From Pterobdella sp. o SKG-2022 (Eukaryota > Annelida > Clitellata > Hirudinida > Piscicolidae), in the NCBI GenBank assembly GCA_964035795.1, contig OZ038321.1:15989971-16053970 (forward strand): a stretch of 64,000 nt of DNA. Reading direction: 5' to 3'. Each line of letters begins with the position of its first letter. The first letter of the stretch is position 1. A model generated the notes under the pieces. It searched no databases, was not told where the DNA came from, and saw nothing but the letters and a program-made list of their open reading frames with translations. Both the position numbers and the translations under genes were made by a program. Positions 1 through 21,873 of this stretch are shown here, piece after piece.

Positions 1-2513
1 TATTCTACTCCGTCAGCCACCACTTGGTCTTGCAAGTTCTCTCCCACTGGAAGATCAGCTACTACCGGAATCTTCAAAATGTTTTAAAGGAAATAGGAAC
101 ATCTTAAAACTATTTTTGGAATGTTAAGTCATATTTAATAAAAATATTTTTGAAACTTGTCTATAGAGAAAATATGAAAATATCTGGAAAAAAACTCAGA
201 AAAGACAAATATATTCGTCACAATATTTAACACATCCCCTAAAATTCAAAAAAAACTTTAATAACCACTTTATTAGCCATAAAATAGCAATTTAAATTCA
301 AAATTTGAAGACATCACACAAAAATATTGATGAAAAATTAACACTTTATAGATAAAAGCTATAATTTTCGATAAGTTTAGTTTTAACATAAAACATTAGA
401 TCTTTCTATAGAAGAACAAAAAATGTAGCCCAGAAAAACAGACATCAAAACGATGGAAACTTCATAAATAATTTAAAAATGATCTGCTGAGTATTCCACG
501 CAAAAAAAATAAACAGATAAAAAGTTAATGGATCAACCCAATCTTCATAACAGAGGAATTGAAACAAAAAAGATTGAATTAGTTTGATCACATATTTCGA
601 TGATTTTAAATGATAAACTTCAGAATTAAATTAAATAGGAAAAAAAAAGAGAAGATCCTAAAAAAATGCATTTACAGTAATGATAGACATTTAGAAAGAA
701 AAAGGGACGCAAAAGCTGAAAGCTAGCACAACAGAACAGAATGGAAGAACTAAAGTAAAACAAATAGATATTACTAGAAACTATCAAAAATACAAAAAAA
801 TTGCAAGAAAATTTGACTTAAAACAAATATTGAGTTTTGAAAATGAATAGGATTCATAATTAACATCATAAAAACTGATTTTTTCAAAAGCTTAAAGGAA
901 AAAGTTTGAACATACTTTGAGGCTTTGGAGGTGAGCTTTGGGACCGACCCCAGACAAAAGAAGTAGTTTTGTGCTCCCTACTGTTCCCGCTGTCAAAATG
1001 ATTTCTTTGGTAGCTTTAAATACAGTTTTTTCGCCTTTTTCGTTTCTAACTACTATTCCTGTAGCTCTTTTTCCCTCGAATATAATCTGGAGTTTATAAA
1101 AATGATTTTAGAATAAAACCTACTATGCCAAAACAAAATAAATTTTTAAATTCTTTTTATTTGTTTAAATTTTGTATAACTCATTTAGCAACTAACTTTT
1201 TCGGCTCGAGATCCAGTGATAACATCCAGGTTTTCATGGTTCATAAACCTCTTCAAATAAGCACTGAATGTAGTTTCCCTCAAACCATTCTTTATTGTTG
1301 CCTGTGTGGGTCCCCATCCTGGTGAAAATTTTCATTACCAGTTAAATTTCTCATCAAATCATGATTTTTCATTTTCAGTTTATCAAACTATAGTTTCAAG
1401 AAGATTTACCAAATTGGTTTTTTCCATTAAGATCACGTTTCTTGAGGGAGATTTCTTTGAAACAAAGGTTCATGATTTGGTTCAATGTAGTAGTACCAAC
1501 ATCCTTGACTGACAGTTTACCCCCAAATCCATGAAACACTGTTTCGAAATAAATGTTTTAAATGACAATATTGAGCAAATATTTTAAAATATTTATTCAT
1601 ATAAATTCACAATGGTTTAAAAAAGTAGGAAACTTTAATGTATGAAATGACAATTATCTCACCTGTACGCACAAATTCTCCATTTTGTTGATCTTCAGAC
1701 TTGATGAAGTACGGCAAAACATCTTTATAGCCCCAGCCAGAAGCTCCAGCTGCCACCCACCCATCATAATCGTACCGACTTCCTCTCAGATATTGCATGT
1801 AGTTTATGTTGCTAGTACCCCCCAAACCGTTTCCGACATGCCAGATCGCACTCTGCATAGAAAAGATTGTAGTGCCTTTTCTTATTTCTTATAAGCTTTA
1901 AACAGAAAAATCCAATATGAAAAATTGAGACTCACTTTGTTTGTGTGACCTTTGCAAGCCGTTTTTTGCGGTGCTGTGTAATATTTTGAAGCGAATTTGG
2001 AGTTCCTTGCACTATCTGCCATTAAGGGAACATCTATCAAAGAGTTATCTGTGGGATCATGTCCTGCTTCAACTACCAGGATGTTTAGTTTTTGATCTTC
2101 TGCAAGCCTAGCTGCCAATACCGATCCGGCTGTACCCCCACCCACTGAAATGATTTAAAAGATGACGATCAATTGAGTAAAATTTTCTATAAAGTAATTT
2201 TTCTTAAAACTAACTCATTCAAAAAAATAATTGCTGAAATAAATATCTATTAACTAATTAAGTTCAAAGTTTGCTCAAGAAAAAACAAAAAATTTTTCTA
2301 CAATGCACCAAGATTCATCTGAGAATACTTTAAAACCAACAAAAATTTTCACACATCGTATCTCAACATCAACAAACCAATAATGTAATGGTAATTGGAT
2401 TCAAGTTCCTTATGCTGCACATATTCTTCGAAGTATTCGCCAATACCCGTGAACTTGTAGGCCGTCAAAGCAATACCCAACACTAGCAAGACTGGTACAT
2501 AGTTACCGATCAT
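1..2513 (-). CDS. GMC-family FAD oxidoreductase (choline/glucose dehydrogenase-like), 3'-partial
   Basis: FAD-dependent alcohol/choline-type oxidoreductase. The C-terminal substrate-binding domain lies beyond the left edge. Exons in coding order: 2513-2378, 2144-1936, 1852-1663, 1538-1410, 1318-1197, 1086-916 and 71-1 (open). All junctions keep phase. The first exon encodes a hydrophobic N-terminus (VPVLLVLGIALTAYKF), a likely membrane anchor or signal. The nucleotide-binding glycine motif VGGGTAGSVLAARLAE spans the exon 1/2 junction. GMC signature 1 is in exon 3 (GLGGTSNINYMQYLRGSR), signature 2 in exon 6 (ILTAGTVGSTKLLLLSGVGP), and VGENLQDQV in the last exon. The start at 2513 is chosen because it gives the hydrophobic leader and joins in frame to the FAD motif. 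The substrate cannot be told from sequence. GMC genes are expanded in many invertebrates. Confidence 0.9.
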
Positions 2514-5500
2514 GGTTTGTTTCTGTTGAATTTAGCAACAAATCTTCATCTGATTGCAAGAAAGTCAGCAAAAAAACTTATGTTTAGTTTTATAGATTAT
2601 ATCCTTCGAGGTATTAAACGTAAACGAAATCGAAGTCGCAAACGTTGTATTGAATTGTATGTTCAAGATATGATAAATTCAAAAATATTTAACTTATAAA
2701 ACATCTCACTTTTTGAGTTTACTATTGGGAAAAATATCCGAATCTAAAAGTTCATTACTGTGAATTATCCAAAGTTTTATTTTAATCAACAAGTTTCAAT
2801 ATCAGTTCATTCAAAATTCATTTAATTCAATATCCTTTTAAGAAAAATAATCTTGAACCAAAAAAAAGAATTAGCAGCGATTTCAAAACAAATCATTCAA
2901 TTTGAATATTTTGATTTTTATTTTGCATAATTTAACCTTGGTTTCTGAAGGTAAGCAATTCGAAAGCTCAATAAGCTTCCTTCAACCCCGAGTTGAGACG
3001 TATTATACGTTCCGTAATAACTCAGTGTTATATGATTATTGCTGTTTTTATCTGCATTATAATGCATTGTAAGATTTTTCCACCAATGCAGTTAATAATT
3101 GGATTCAAATCACTCATTCATAATAGTAAACGATAGAAACCAAAAGAAATTTATCCCAAAAAATACACTAATTATGATTGTGTTTCAAAACAGCTAAAAC
3201 TAATAAAAACTTAGTTGTTTTTGTAAAACTATGGGAATTAAAATGCCATCTGCCACTGAATACAAGACAAATGCTTCTACAATATAGTTAGATTTTGAAT
3301 AATTACAACTCTAATGCAAAGCGTAATTGCTTAATGGAACTTCAATTTATTTCTTCAGCTCATGAACCGCTCATGAAATCATCTCAATTAGCTGAAATCA
3401 TCAAGAGCCTTAGAAATTTACGTTTTAATTTAATTAAAAAGTATTAATCGTTTAAAATTGAAAAGAAGGTTTTTCAAAAATTTGATAACTATTTTGTAAT
3501 ATTTAATATTGAAAATTCTGATATAAAAATGTTTTTCAAAAATTTAGAAACTCAAAACTATCCAGACGAAGAGCAACAACAATATAAAAATGTAAAAACA
3601 AAGGTATGTTGAACAATGAAAACAAGACGTTATACCATGAGAAACAACACGATTGATGGATGAAAAATTACGAATACATTCAATTGAAATAAATAAGAAA
3701 TAAAAAGAGGAAAAATGTATAAAACCTTCTCTAGATTATTTGAAAGTTTCAGATCGTACAAAGTTTTTGATAGAGTCAAAAATATAACATAATTTTCATT
3801 AAAATTTCAAGATTCATCATCTTATTGAAAAAAAAAATAAATTTTGATCAAAATCTGCCATAAGAAATAAAAGCAGAGATTTAAAGAGCAAAGGAAGGCG
3901 TAGGAAAGGTAAGTTGTTGCTCGCAGCTTTGGCTTGAGATCGCTTCGCTTTTCTATGTAAATATTTGTATACTTGCTTATGTATTTACACTGGTATTAAA
4001 ATATCCATATATGTATTCAATATTTTTGAATGTATATTTGGAATAAAAGTTGAAAAATTATATGTCTTTACTATTATATTTGTCTGTATGCTAGAAGATT
4101 AGATATATACAACTCTTATTTATCTTCAATAGTTATTATTATCAGCATGTATAACCCAGTCAAAACTATGATGCTCTCAAAAGAAAAAAACAAAAAAGTA
4201 AAAAAAGTAAAGAAGTTATTTTTCAATAATTTACAAATTATATATAGTTACGATTTAATTTTTTCGCTAACGTTTTATGATAAGGCTAAACTTATTGTAA
4301 ATTATAGCTTTTGATTTTCAATACATGTATTTAAAAATTACTCTTAATCAATGTTTTTCGTTAAAAAATATTGAAAAAAAATAAATACGATTTCTTTGAA
4401 AAGTTACAATTTATATATGTTTTTTACAAATTTCAATTAAAATTAAATACAAAATATAAATATTTTAAGACGCAAAATTTAACTTTTCTTATCGAAGCTG
4501 ATGAATCAATACATATCAAGCTATAGTAAACATGTAAAATATTTTTGGCAGTTAATATTAAATTATGTGTAATTAATATGGAAAACATATGTGTTCTATA
4601 TCCATTTTATCGATTATCTATCGGTAATACATGGTTGATACACGTGACACCGCAGAAACTGCAAAAATATTACAAGATTCTTTTGAAACTTATCAGATAT
4701 TACTTCATCAAACGTATAAATTTTTTAAAAATTAGTGGTTTTTGGTAAAACGGCTTATATTATATTTGCTTGTATTGAACTTCATCTGGCCCGACTATTT
4801 CAGCGGTCTACTTTGCAGTGTTTTTCAAGTTCTATTTTTTTGCAATTTTACATAAAAAAGGGTTGGTCTAAGTTTAATTTCTTTTTGAAAAATATCAGCA
4901 TAAAAAATTGAATTTTTATCAACACAAAAAATATTTTCGTTATTTTTATTTTCATTATCATCATCAATGCATTGAATATTGGAATCATAATTTCCCTGGT
5001 TTTTTAACTTATATAACCATTCATCAGTGGTTTTGTTTCAGTTGCAATAGAGTTAGCCTTTCCAAAATGGGTTTTCTCAGCCATCTCATAAGAAACCTGC
5101 AAATAACATCATCAGCCGTTCAGAGTGGATGGAGAAATCAAAGAATATTATTTTTTTTAATAAAAAAAAACGAATAAAAAAAGCATTTTTAAGATGAAGT
5201 TTTTCTCAAAAGATTACTTTTGATTGGTGTAAAAATCGCGATTATCTTTGGAAGTTTTTAGTTCTTCATATAGAAACAAAATTCTATTTCATAATCCTCC
5301 TACTGATACCCACTCAAATGTTATATGAGTGTTTTGAAAACTTAAATTTATTCTAAAACAGTTTAACTTAATTTTTTCGAAATTATGAAATATATTATAG
5401 GAAAATTGATGTTTCATGTTTCCGTAACGGAAACAACAATATTTTACTTAAACATGTAAAAAAAATCAAATTCCAATTTCAAAACCTTTCTTCTGTGTTT

Positions 5501-5640
5501 ACTTTTTTTTAACAGATCGTTTTAAATATACCTGTTTTTCCAAAACCTAATGTTTTTTAATTTCCCGAAAGTTTGTTTATAATAAAACGATTTTGAAACA
5601 AAAACACTATTAATTTGAAAATAAATCTTTCCATGCAAAG
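2514..5640. other. AT-rich intergenic DNA, no gene seen
   Basis: I see no convincing coding exon on either strand. The 4250-4310 part carries a relic of a short dispersed palindromic repeat, with the cores ttttatgataaggctaaac and taaattatagct, that recurs at about 358-400, 25208-25262 and 61250-61290. The rest is low-complexity A/T sequence with scattered short open frames that lack splice partners. Confidence 0.5.
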
Positions 5641-5649
5641 TATGTGTTT

Positions 5650-5955
5650 ATTATTTTTTTTTGGCGCCAGAGAAAGGACATTCCTCAAAAGCACTGACTG
5701 CTATACTGAAGTTTGGCTTGTCCGCATCACATGCATAGTGTCTTCTGTGATGACTTTATTGAGCCTACATAGTAAGTAGCGTAAGATGAGCTTGCACTTT
5801 TGTAGTCTGGATGAGAATTTTACTGGTGTGTAAACGTTTTATTTTCAAATTATCGTCCGTTAAATTTTTTTCTTGTCGACCATGACCCGGGATTAAACCT
5901 GGCACTGCAAGTTTTGATTTCAGAGATCGTTAACCACTACGCTAACTGAACTGAA
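5650..5955 (-). mobile_element. tRNA-derived SINE-like element
   Basis: Read on the minus strand, the element opens near 5955 with a tRNA-like head. An A-box-like segment (gttagcgtagtggttaacg) is followed about 40 bases later by a B-box-like segment (ggtttaatcccgg), the pol III promoter layout. About 230 bases of unrelated body follow, ending in a GC-richer tail near 5660 (tctggcgcc). It differs in base composition from its AT-rich surroundings. The second half of the head does not fold as a good tRNA, so this is a retroposon and not a working tRNA gene. Confidence 0.6.
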
Positions 5956-7536
5956 AACATATGTTTTTCCACACGAGTCTTCTTTGAAATAGTAAATGTT
6001 TTCAAGCGTTTCATGACCCCACAATAAAGATAGCTGGAAAATGGCGCAAGACAAAAATGATTTTCAGTTATTGGGGGCTTATGCTCCAAAAGAAAACAAA
6101 GGTTTAAGTGAGTGAGTTTGGCTTGTGAGTGTAAAAATGAAAAATAAAATTAAACTTTCATTAAAACGAAGTATGTAGTTCATACAAAGCTCAGACTTTT
6201 TAAAAGTTGCTTTCTGGTTAAAAACTAAATTTCTTCTTTAAAAATTATATTGAATTTTTTAACACCGCAAAGGTTTATTGGAAATCTGTCTGAAGCTTTT
6301 TATAGAAGTAATATCAGTTATTCTTACAAAAAGTTTCACAAAGTTATGTCAAAAAGGCTTTGTATTGCTGCTGGTACATTTAAGTTGAGGCTAAAAGTTA
6401 CACCAAATTCAATTTTTTAGTTACTCAAATTAACACAACTGTGTCAAAATAAAATTTCAATAGCATATAAATTCATTTACGAAAAATTAATATCCAAAAT
6501 TCGTTTCTCATTGTTAAGTTTATGTTTGGCAGTAATATAAAATTTCGGACATTTTAATAATTTCGAAAACTTTTGAAGGTTTTTTAAATTTTGAGCTATT
6601 TTATTTTCTCTTCAAATTGATAAATGAAAGTTTTGATCAACATGTTTTTAGTAATATGAACAACTAAATTAGCATAATAGCAAAAAAATTCAAATCAAAC
6701 ACTATTATAACTGAATAACAAATAATTAGAGTTGGTGAAATAAACTTGGATTATTCACATGAGTTTGTAGTAAAAAAATAAGGATGCTCTTATAGGTTTC
6801 AAGTTTCAAACAAATATTATGAGCAGTTCTCACATTGCTGATTTTTTTCATACATTCAAACTTTATATTAATACTGTAATTTGATTTTTCGACGTTTTTC
6901 TCATCAAAAGTACCCTTGAAACGGTCCATAACCCTGAAGAAATTAGATACAGTAATAATTAAGAAATCAATAGAAGCTTGAAAAATTTATTTCTAGAAGT
7001 GTTATAGAATTTTAGTTACTAGCGTAACATCTTCACATAATAATATTACACCAGTAAAAAAAGATTCCTTCATGTTTACGAATAAACTCGCTTAAGTTCC
7101 ATTCACTGAGTTATTGAAATTTGGTTCCAAAAATAAGTAGTAAATATTTAAAATCGGTAGCTCCAATTTTGAGAAAGTATTTTGTATTGTTAAGTTTATT
7201 TCATATGCCTAAATAATACGATCGATTTCAGACATTCTATTATTTCTATTGCATTACTCAAAAACTAGAAAACAAAGCAATTTTATATATTACAAAATTA
7301 TGTTTTTTAAAAATAAATATAATAATAAATGCGTTTTTTTGTTTTATTATAAAACGTTTATTGACTAAATCATCCTAGTCTGAAAACAAATAAAATCAAA
7401 AAAATTTATTATTTTTGCAACACGAAGCTTTCGTAAATCGAACTCACATTATCAAGTGAAATATACAAACTAACATTTATACAAAATTTAAATTGTTGAT
7501 TGTTAAATTCATCATGGTTCTTTTGTAACAATATAG
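5956..7536. other. intergenic DNA, no gene seen
   Basis: AT-rich sequence without a supported exon. A fragment near 7425-7470 (cacgaagctttcgtaaat, then acattatcaagtg) matches the arm-and-loop motif of the fold-back repeats described at 7537-7830 and 18927-19072. Confidence 0.4.
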
Positions 7537-7830
7537 AATATAATTTCAGAACAGTAGTAAGTTTATTAAGATACGAAGCTTTTAGTTAACAACATAACAT
7601 TTGGAAATGTTACGTCGTTTACGAAAAGCTTCGTATCTTAATAAATTTACTAGTAATCTTCTTTAGCCAAAGTAAATACTGAAATTATTTGAACACTAAA
7701 GGTAATTTTATTAAGTACAAAGCTTTTCGTTAACAAAGTAACATTATCAAGTAAGCTTTGTACTTAATAAAATTACCTTTAGTGTTCAAATAATTTTCAG
7801 TAAACTTACTAGTGTTCTGAAATTATATTC
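7537..7830. repeat. nested fold-back (MITE-like) inverted repeats
   Basis: The outer arms at about 7537-7566 and 7799-7830 are reverse complements (ataatttcagaacagtag against its complement ending gttctgaaattatattc). Inside lie two smaller perfect or near-perfect palindromes: 7557-7652, with arms built on aagatacgaagctttt, and about 7676-7792, with arms built on ttattaagtacaaagctttt. The cores share cgaagcttttcgtaa and acattatcaagt with other repeats in the window. The arrangement fits one fold-back element inserted into another. No coding capacity. Confidence 0.75.
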
Positions 7831-8189
7831 ATTTTACGGTTTGGCTTTTGAAAAAATCATAAAATATAGAATTAAGTAATAAAACACATAAATTTTTATT
7901 TAACTATGTGTGATAAATTTTATTGAATTAACAATTTTAGTTGATGTTGTTTAAAAAAGCGAATTCTTGGAATTTAGCATAATATACAATATTCAGCGAT
8001 AAAACTTGAGTGTTTTATTGAGTGATCAGTTTATTGTGCCAAAGCAATACTATTTCTATAAAAGTTGAATTGATAATGATTATATAGTTATGTTTTATTT
8101 AAAGAATATAAATCACAAGCTAACCATATGATTTTAATTTTGTCGCCACAAAACCTTTGTTAACTTTTAAGTATATTTACTAATTTGAA

Positions 8190-17174
<8,985 letters not shown>

Positions 17175-17490
17175 ACTATAATGTAATAAAAAAGCTCAAA
17201 ATTTTTTCTTATTTGGATTTAAAACTGATTTTGCATTCTTATTCCAAAAAACTTTATATGGAATTAAGTGTGATTTGTTTTATTAAGTCTTGCCATAAAT
17301 TTTTTAAATATTTTTATTGAAATTTTTAGTTTATGTTTAAAAATTTTTTGGAATTATTTATACCTTTTTTTATATTCTAATCACTTTTAGTCGCCGATTC
17401 CATGACAACGTGCCTGTATTTAATGATCAGATCGTTAATGCTTTTCTAGTAATTTTTTTCTCACACATTGTTGCTAATTTTTCGGTAGTC

Positions 17491-20400
17491 ATGTTTTCAA
17501 AAGTTCGTTTTAAAATCGGAAAAACTCAAGTAATTAATTTTTTTTTGTTAATTTGGTTCAATTCAATAAAAACATTAATCAACATATATTCTTTTAATTA
17601 GAAAAGTCCGACAAAACAATTAGCTCAAATTTCTTCAGTTACAACCATTCCTATGACTTCTAAGTCTAAGAAACCAAAAACTAATGATAATCTGGTTGTG
17701 GATGATAAATCAGTAGGAGCTGTCAACTCATCTGATACGGATTCAAGTTTAATGGATTTCCAAAACGCCAAAAACACATCAAAGTGAATTTTATTAAAAA
17801 AATTTTGAACAATAAAGTAAATGAAAAGAAGTTGGGTAAATTATAATTTTTTTTCATTAAAACAGTTACCCTGGAGAAATTGTTTATGGTTTAAAAAAAT
17901 CACAAAAAAGTACAAAATCTGGAACCACCTCAGGCGGGTTCAATGAAAGTACTGAAGACGATAGAAACAAAAGAATGTTTCCAGAATTTCCTCTATTATC
18001 TCCTCCTGCAATCTTCAATATAAAAAATTCGTCCGAAGATAATAATTTGAACAAGAAAAATCAAGTAAGGTTTGAAGACGAAACGCGTGAAAACGAAGTT
18101 GAAGAGGATAACATAAATAATAGAGAAAAATTAAAAAATGATAAAAGAGGAAAAATGAATGATGATGAAAAATGTGAAAATACAAATGTTTCTAACGACA
18201 GATATGATGGCAAGAATGGACAAAATAACTTAAATATGAGAAATGATAGCAACAATAATGGAGAAAATGAAATTATGTCTGATTTGAAAGATGAAATTGG
18301 TAGATTAAGGTATATTGTACACAAACTGAATTCGCAACTTTTGACTTACCAAAATGAGTATGGGGCTCTTAGTTACGATGAGGTTTGTCTCCAAAAATGA
18401 ATTTTCAGCGTTTCAACACACTCAAAAGAAAATATATAAAAAATGTTCAGCTACTTAAAATCATTATGATAGAGTTATAATCAAATATACCTACTATATT
18501 CGAATATTTATTCATTTGATTTAGTCATTGCATTATTTCTATATTTTTTTGACGTGAAAGTTTAGAATAATTTGATAGGAAAACGATGGGTTTCCATTGG
18601 ACGGACCAACGCCTCCTTGGCTGGTATGAATTATACCATGCACTTATAAATGTGTATGTTGTTTGCATTTGGTCTAGTGGTTTTGAAATATTAATTTATT
18701 GATGAAATTCTAAATTATTTGAAATTATTCGAGGTGAGTTCAAAGCAGTTGGTGCCCCTATTGATGGCCTATGACGAAAAGCTAGCACAAGCTGATAAGA
18801 TTCTGCTCAGCAACAAAGTCATTGTTAAAATTATATATTTTTATAGATCAAAATTATTCATCAAATAACTTAAAAAATATTTGAATAATATAATAAATAA
18901 ATTAGCTAAAAATAATATTAGTAAGGTCAACAAACACAAAGTATTTATTAAAACGAAGACACGAAGCTTTTCATGAGACTAGTTACCATTATCAAGATCA
19001 CTTAATAATGTAAGCTAGTCTTACGAAAAGCTTCATTTCTTCGTTTTAATAAATACTTTGTGTTTGTTGATCTTACTATTTGATTCAGACTATTATACTT
19101 CATAAAAATAATGAAATAAAATACTTACATTTTTGAGAAGTAAATCAATAGATATTTATAGACTAGCGGAATTTAAATCATAAAACTTTGGCAAATCATT
19201 CAAAATAAATATTACGGGTTTTTTTTGAAGGACGAAATTTTTTCATTAAAAAAAGAAATATTAGAGGTTTTGAATGAAAATTCTCGCTTACATAACCACA
19301 TTGAAGAAGCATCAATCAAAAACACCAAGCCAGTCTCTATGACTCATTTGTAAGTTCTTTACATAATTTAAAAAAAACCTTTAAAATTAACTTTAATTCA
19401 AATTAATCTGATACTGAAATGATAAAAAGAATATTATTAATATGAAAAAAACAGAAAACACTTGAAAGAGCAATGCGCTTTGGTGCTTGAAGAAAATCAA
19501 TTATTGATTCATCAAATGTGTCTTCACAAACAAAAGGTCCAATTTTATGCCACCAAAGCAGAAAATGAAGGTATTTTAGAGTTCTAAAAATTATTTCGAA
19601 AATTAAAAAAAAACTTTTTCGATAATTGATTGAATAAATTATTTTGAATTTATACTTTATACTGTTAAACATGAGCTTTTTTTCAAGTATAAATGCAATG
19701 ACCATTAAACCATTCAGTTATTTTTGAAGATTTCAAAAAAAAACAGTAATATCATTATTTACAGCAATTAACTTCTCGAAAAGTACAAAAGGGTTACAGT
19801 CAGAAAACGAACGTTTGGCGAAAGAAAAGAAAGAGCTTTTAGAGGAGCTCAAACATCTAGAAACGACTGACAAAGAAGAAATCGAAAACAGGATAAAAAC
19901 GTAATTTTTCATTGAAACTTCATAATCCGTAATGTCAAATTCATGAGGCATTTTTTTTCAAGTGTTTTCCCATTTTAATTATTTCATCTATTCATGTGAA
20001 ATTCACTGGAAATTAATGCGGACAATTTTTTTCAAGTCAACTTACAGAGAAATCTTCATTAGTCTGAAGCAATTTTCAAAATTAACACTGTAAATTCACA
20101 CACTCATGAAACCGAAATTTGTGTGTCCTTTACAGGCAGCTGTAAATTTTTTAATAAAGTTCTTTATATGACCTCTTATCATGTCGTTGCTGTTACACTA
20201 ATAGGTCAAACAATAGTAATTGACGCTGTTGCACCATTTGTACAGCCATCACAATTTTTCTGTTTTTTTTTCTAAACATAATATATAAAATTCGGGTCTT
20301 GGCAGCTTCAAAAACGTATGTTGCTAACCTGCTATTTTATTTTTTCAAAACCTTTCACAAACACGTACCTCGAGCCATTTTATTCATCCAATTCATTAGA

Positions 20401-21420
20401 ATACACTTTTTATGAAGTAACATTTATTTTTGTCCCAACTTTTTTGATTGGCAGAAAGTTTAAACAAGAAATTTTTGGATTATCTGAGAAAATTAAAAAT
20501 TTTGAATTTTTGATGGAAGAAATTACAAAACTGAAAGAAGCCAATAAAAAAGAAAACAAAGATTTAATACGAAGTCTGATCTTAACAGAAAATGAAAAGA
20601 AAAGGGCTTTTGATCTTGCCAAGTGAATACATTCGACGTAAAAATTAATTTTTTTGCTCTATCATAACCTTTTTCAAGTGGTTTCAAGAAGAAGAATAAG
20701 TTTTTAAAGGGCTATACTTCCAAGTTGTTGAGTTTTAATTACAAACAAAAAGAACTTTTAAACTCTCTTTTAACGAAGGTGGTTTTTAGTTATTTTCTAC
20801 TCTGTGTTTAATTATTATGTATTCGAAGTTAAAGTTTTTTGGGTTATACGTAATAAATATATGCCATGATTTTAAACCATCTTTTTTCACCACTATGCTG
20901 TGGGTCGCTTGGTTTACTCCATTTTGAACCAACTTTTGAAATATTTGACTCAAATTTTTTTTTTTGGTAAAGCGGACTATAAAAGGATTTGATTGATTCT
21001 GAAACATTATTTTGAACTTATCATTAATCTATTTTTTTAAACATTAGACTGAAACTACTGTTGAAGAAAGAGATGCTCTTTTAAGCTCGGTTAATTTATT
21101 AAATTAAACATCTCAATGAAAAAATCTATTTAGAATTTAAAATTTAAGAATTTGGCATTAAATGAAGAGAGAAAATTAATGTTTGATAAATGGAAAAAAA
21201 TCGAAAAAGGTTTCAAAATTGCAAAAAAGAACATTTCTCATTTATACAAGAGGAAAAAGAGGATATCAAAAATAACTCAAAAGTTAAAAATTTTAAATTT
21301 CAACTTATCATAAAATACATATCAATTCAATTTTGTAGGTTGAAAACGCAAGAAAAAATGAACAATGTTTTAAATGAAAAGTACGAAGAAGTTTTAAAAG
21401 GCTTACATAATAAAGATTGA
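17491..21420 (+). CDS. CEP89: centrosomal protein 89 homologue (coiled-coil, distal appendage)
   Basis: In vertebrates CEP89 is a mother-centriole distal-appendage protein needed for ciliogenesis. Thirteen exons: 17491-17529, 17602-17783, 17866-18382, 18579-18623, 18734-18817, 19231-19349, 19455-19570, 19765-19900, 20455-20622, 20679-20778, 21048-21089, 21134-21282 and 21339-21420, totalling 1779 nt (592 aa; human about 783). The diagnostic block runs over exons 3-5, about residues 230-280: LRYIVHKLNSQLLTYQNEY, then FPLDGPTPPWL and LVPLLMAYDEKL. It matches the human order of IVHRLN-like, GPIPPWL and LSPLLLAYED segments. Exon 7 has LVLEENQLLIHQ. Residues 60-230 are Asn/Asp-rich and disordered; the rest is coiled coil. 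The C-terminal region is shorter than in human. The start has a short basic N-terminus (MFSKVRFKIGKTQ) and exact phase. It lies 316 bp after PEPD on the same strand. Confidence 0.88.
18927..19072. repeat. 146-bp fold-back repeat in CEP89 intron 5
   Basis: Nearly perfect palindrome. The left arm starts tcaacaaacacaaagtattt and the right arm ends aaatactttgtgtttgttga. Inner arms carry acgaagcttttcatgagact against agtcttacgaaaagcttc. The central loop has attatcaagatcacttaata. No open frame; MITE-like. Confidence 0.85.
20965..20998 (+). mobile_element. solo LINE 3' tail in CEP89 intron 10
   Basis: It has ttggtaaagcggactata followed by aaaaggatttgattgatt, the terminal motif of the LINE family at 9850-10918. 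It is a short 5'-truncated copy. Confidence 0.6.
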
Positions 21421-21687
21421 ATAAATATTATTTATTCATTTGTTTTTATAATTAATAAATTTATTTATTATTCCTAAATAGCTTTTAAATCATTGGAATA
21501 TTATGTTAGGAAATAGAACAAAGTATAACATTTGGGAAAAATAGGCAATATTTGTCAAATTCAACTTCAGTCATTAATTATCTTGAAAAAATTCATCAAA
21601 GGAAAGTTTATACATTTTATATACGGATATAATTGTTACAAAGATTTACTATTGCACAAATAATAACTTATTAAAATGTTTCATACT
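21421..21687. other. 3' flank of CEP89, no gene seen
   Basis: AT-rich. aataaa-type polyadenylation motifs follow the CEP89 stop at about 21420-21475 (gaataaatatt, ttaataaattt). The LTR element begins at its right end. Confidence 0.4.
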
Positions 21688-21873
21688 GTTCTAGAATGTT
21701 CTACTTCATTGTTTTAGAATTTTCTATTTTCTATATTGTTCTAGAATGTTCTATTTTCTATATTGTTCTAGAATGTTCTATTTTCTATATTGTTCTAGAA
21801 TGTTCTATTTTCTATATTGTTCTAGAATGTTCTATGTTCTATATTGTTCTAGAATATTCTTTCTCTATATAAA
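21688..21873 (+). promoter_or_regulatory. heat-shock-element-like array and TATA box in the 5' LTR
   Basis: Six copies of ttctagaatgttc or ttctagaatattc start at 21689, 21739, 21766, 21793, 21820 and 21847; the last five are exactly 27 bases apart. Each has the alternating TTC..GAA..TTC spacing that heat shock factor binds. A TATA-like tatataaa follows at 21866-21873. The 3' LTR keeps diverged versions (22975-23035) before tatataac at 23043. Heat inducibility is inferred, not shown. Confidence 0.6.

Noticed and set aside
2517..2699. 60-codon plus-strand frame with basic residues
   Set aside because: It lies just upstream of the GMC gene on the opposite strand. No similarity, no splice partner, and composition like the surrounding DNA.
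4545..5177. Two open frames of 67 and 89 codons
   Set aside because: Low-complexity Ile/Phe/Tyr/Lys-rich translations typical of random AT-rich DNA; no splice-consistent neighbours.
18061..18324. 87-codon minus-strand frame
   Set aside because: Antisense to the Asn/Asp/Lys-rich exon 3 of CEP89; its Ser/Phe/Leu composition mirrors that exon.
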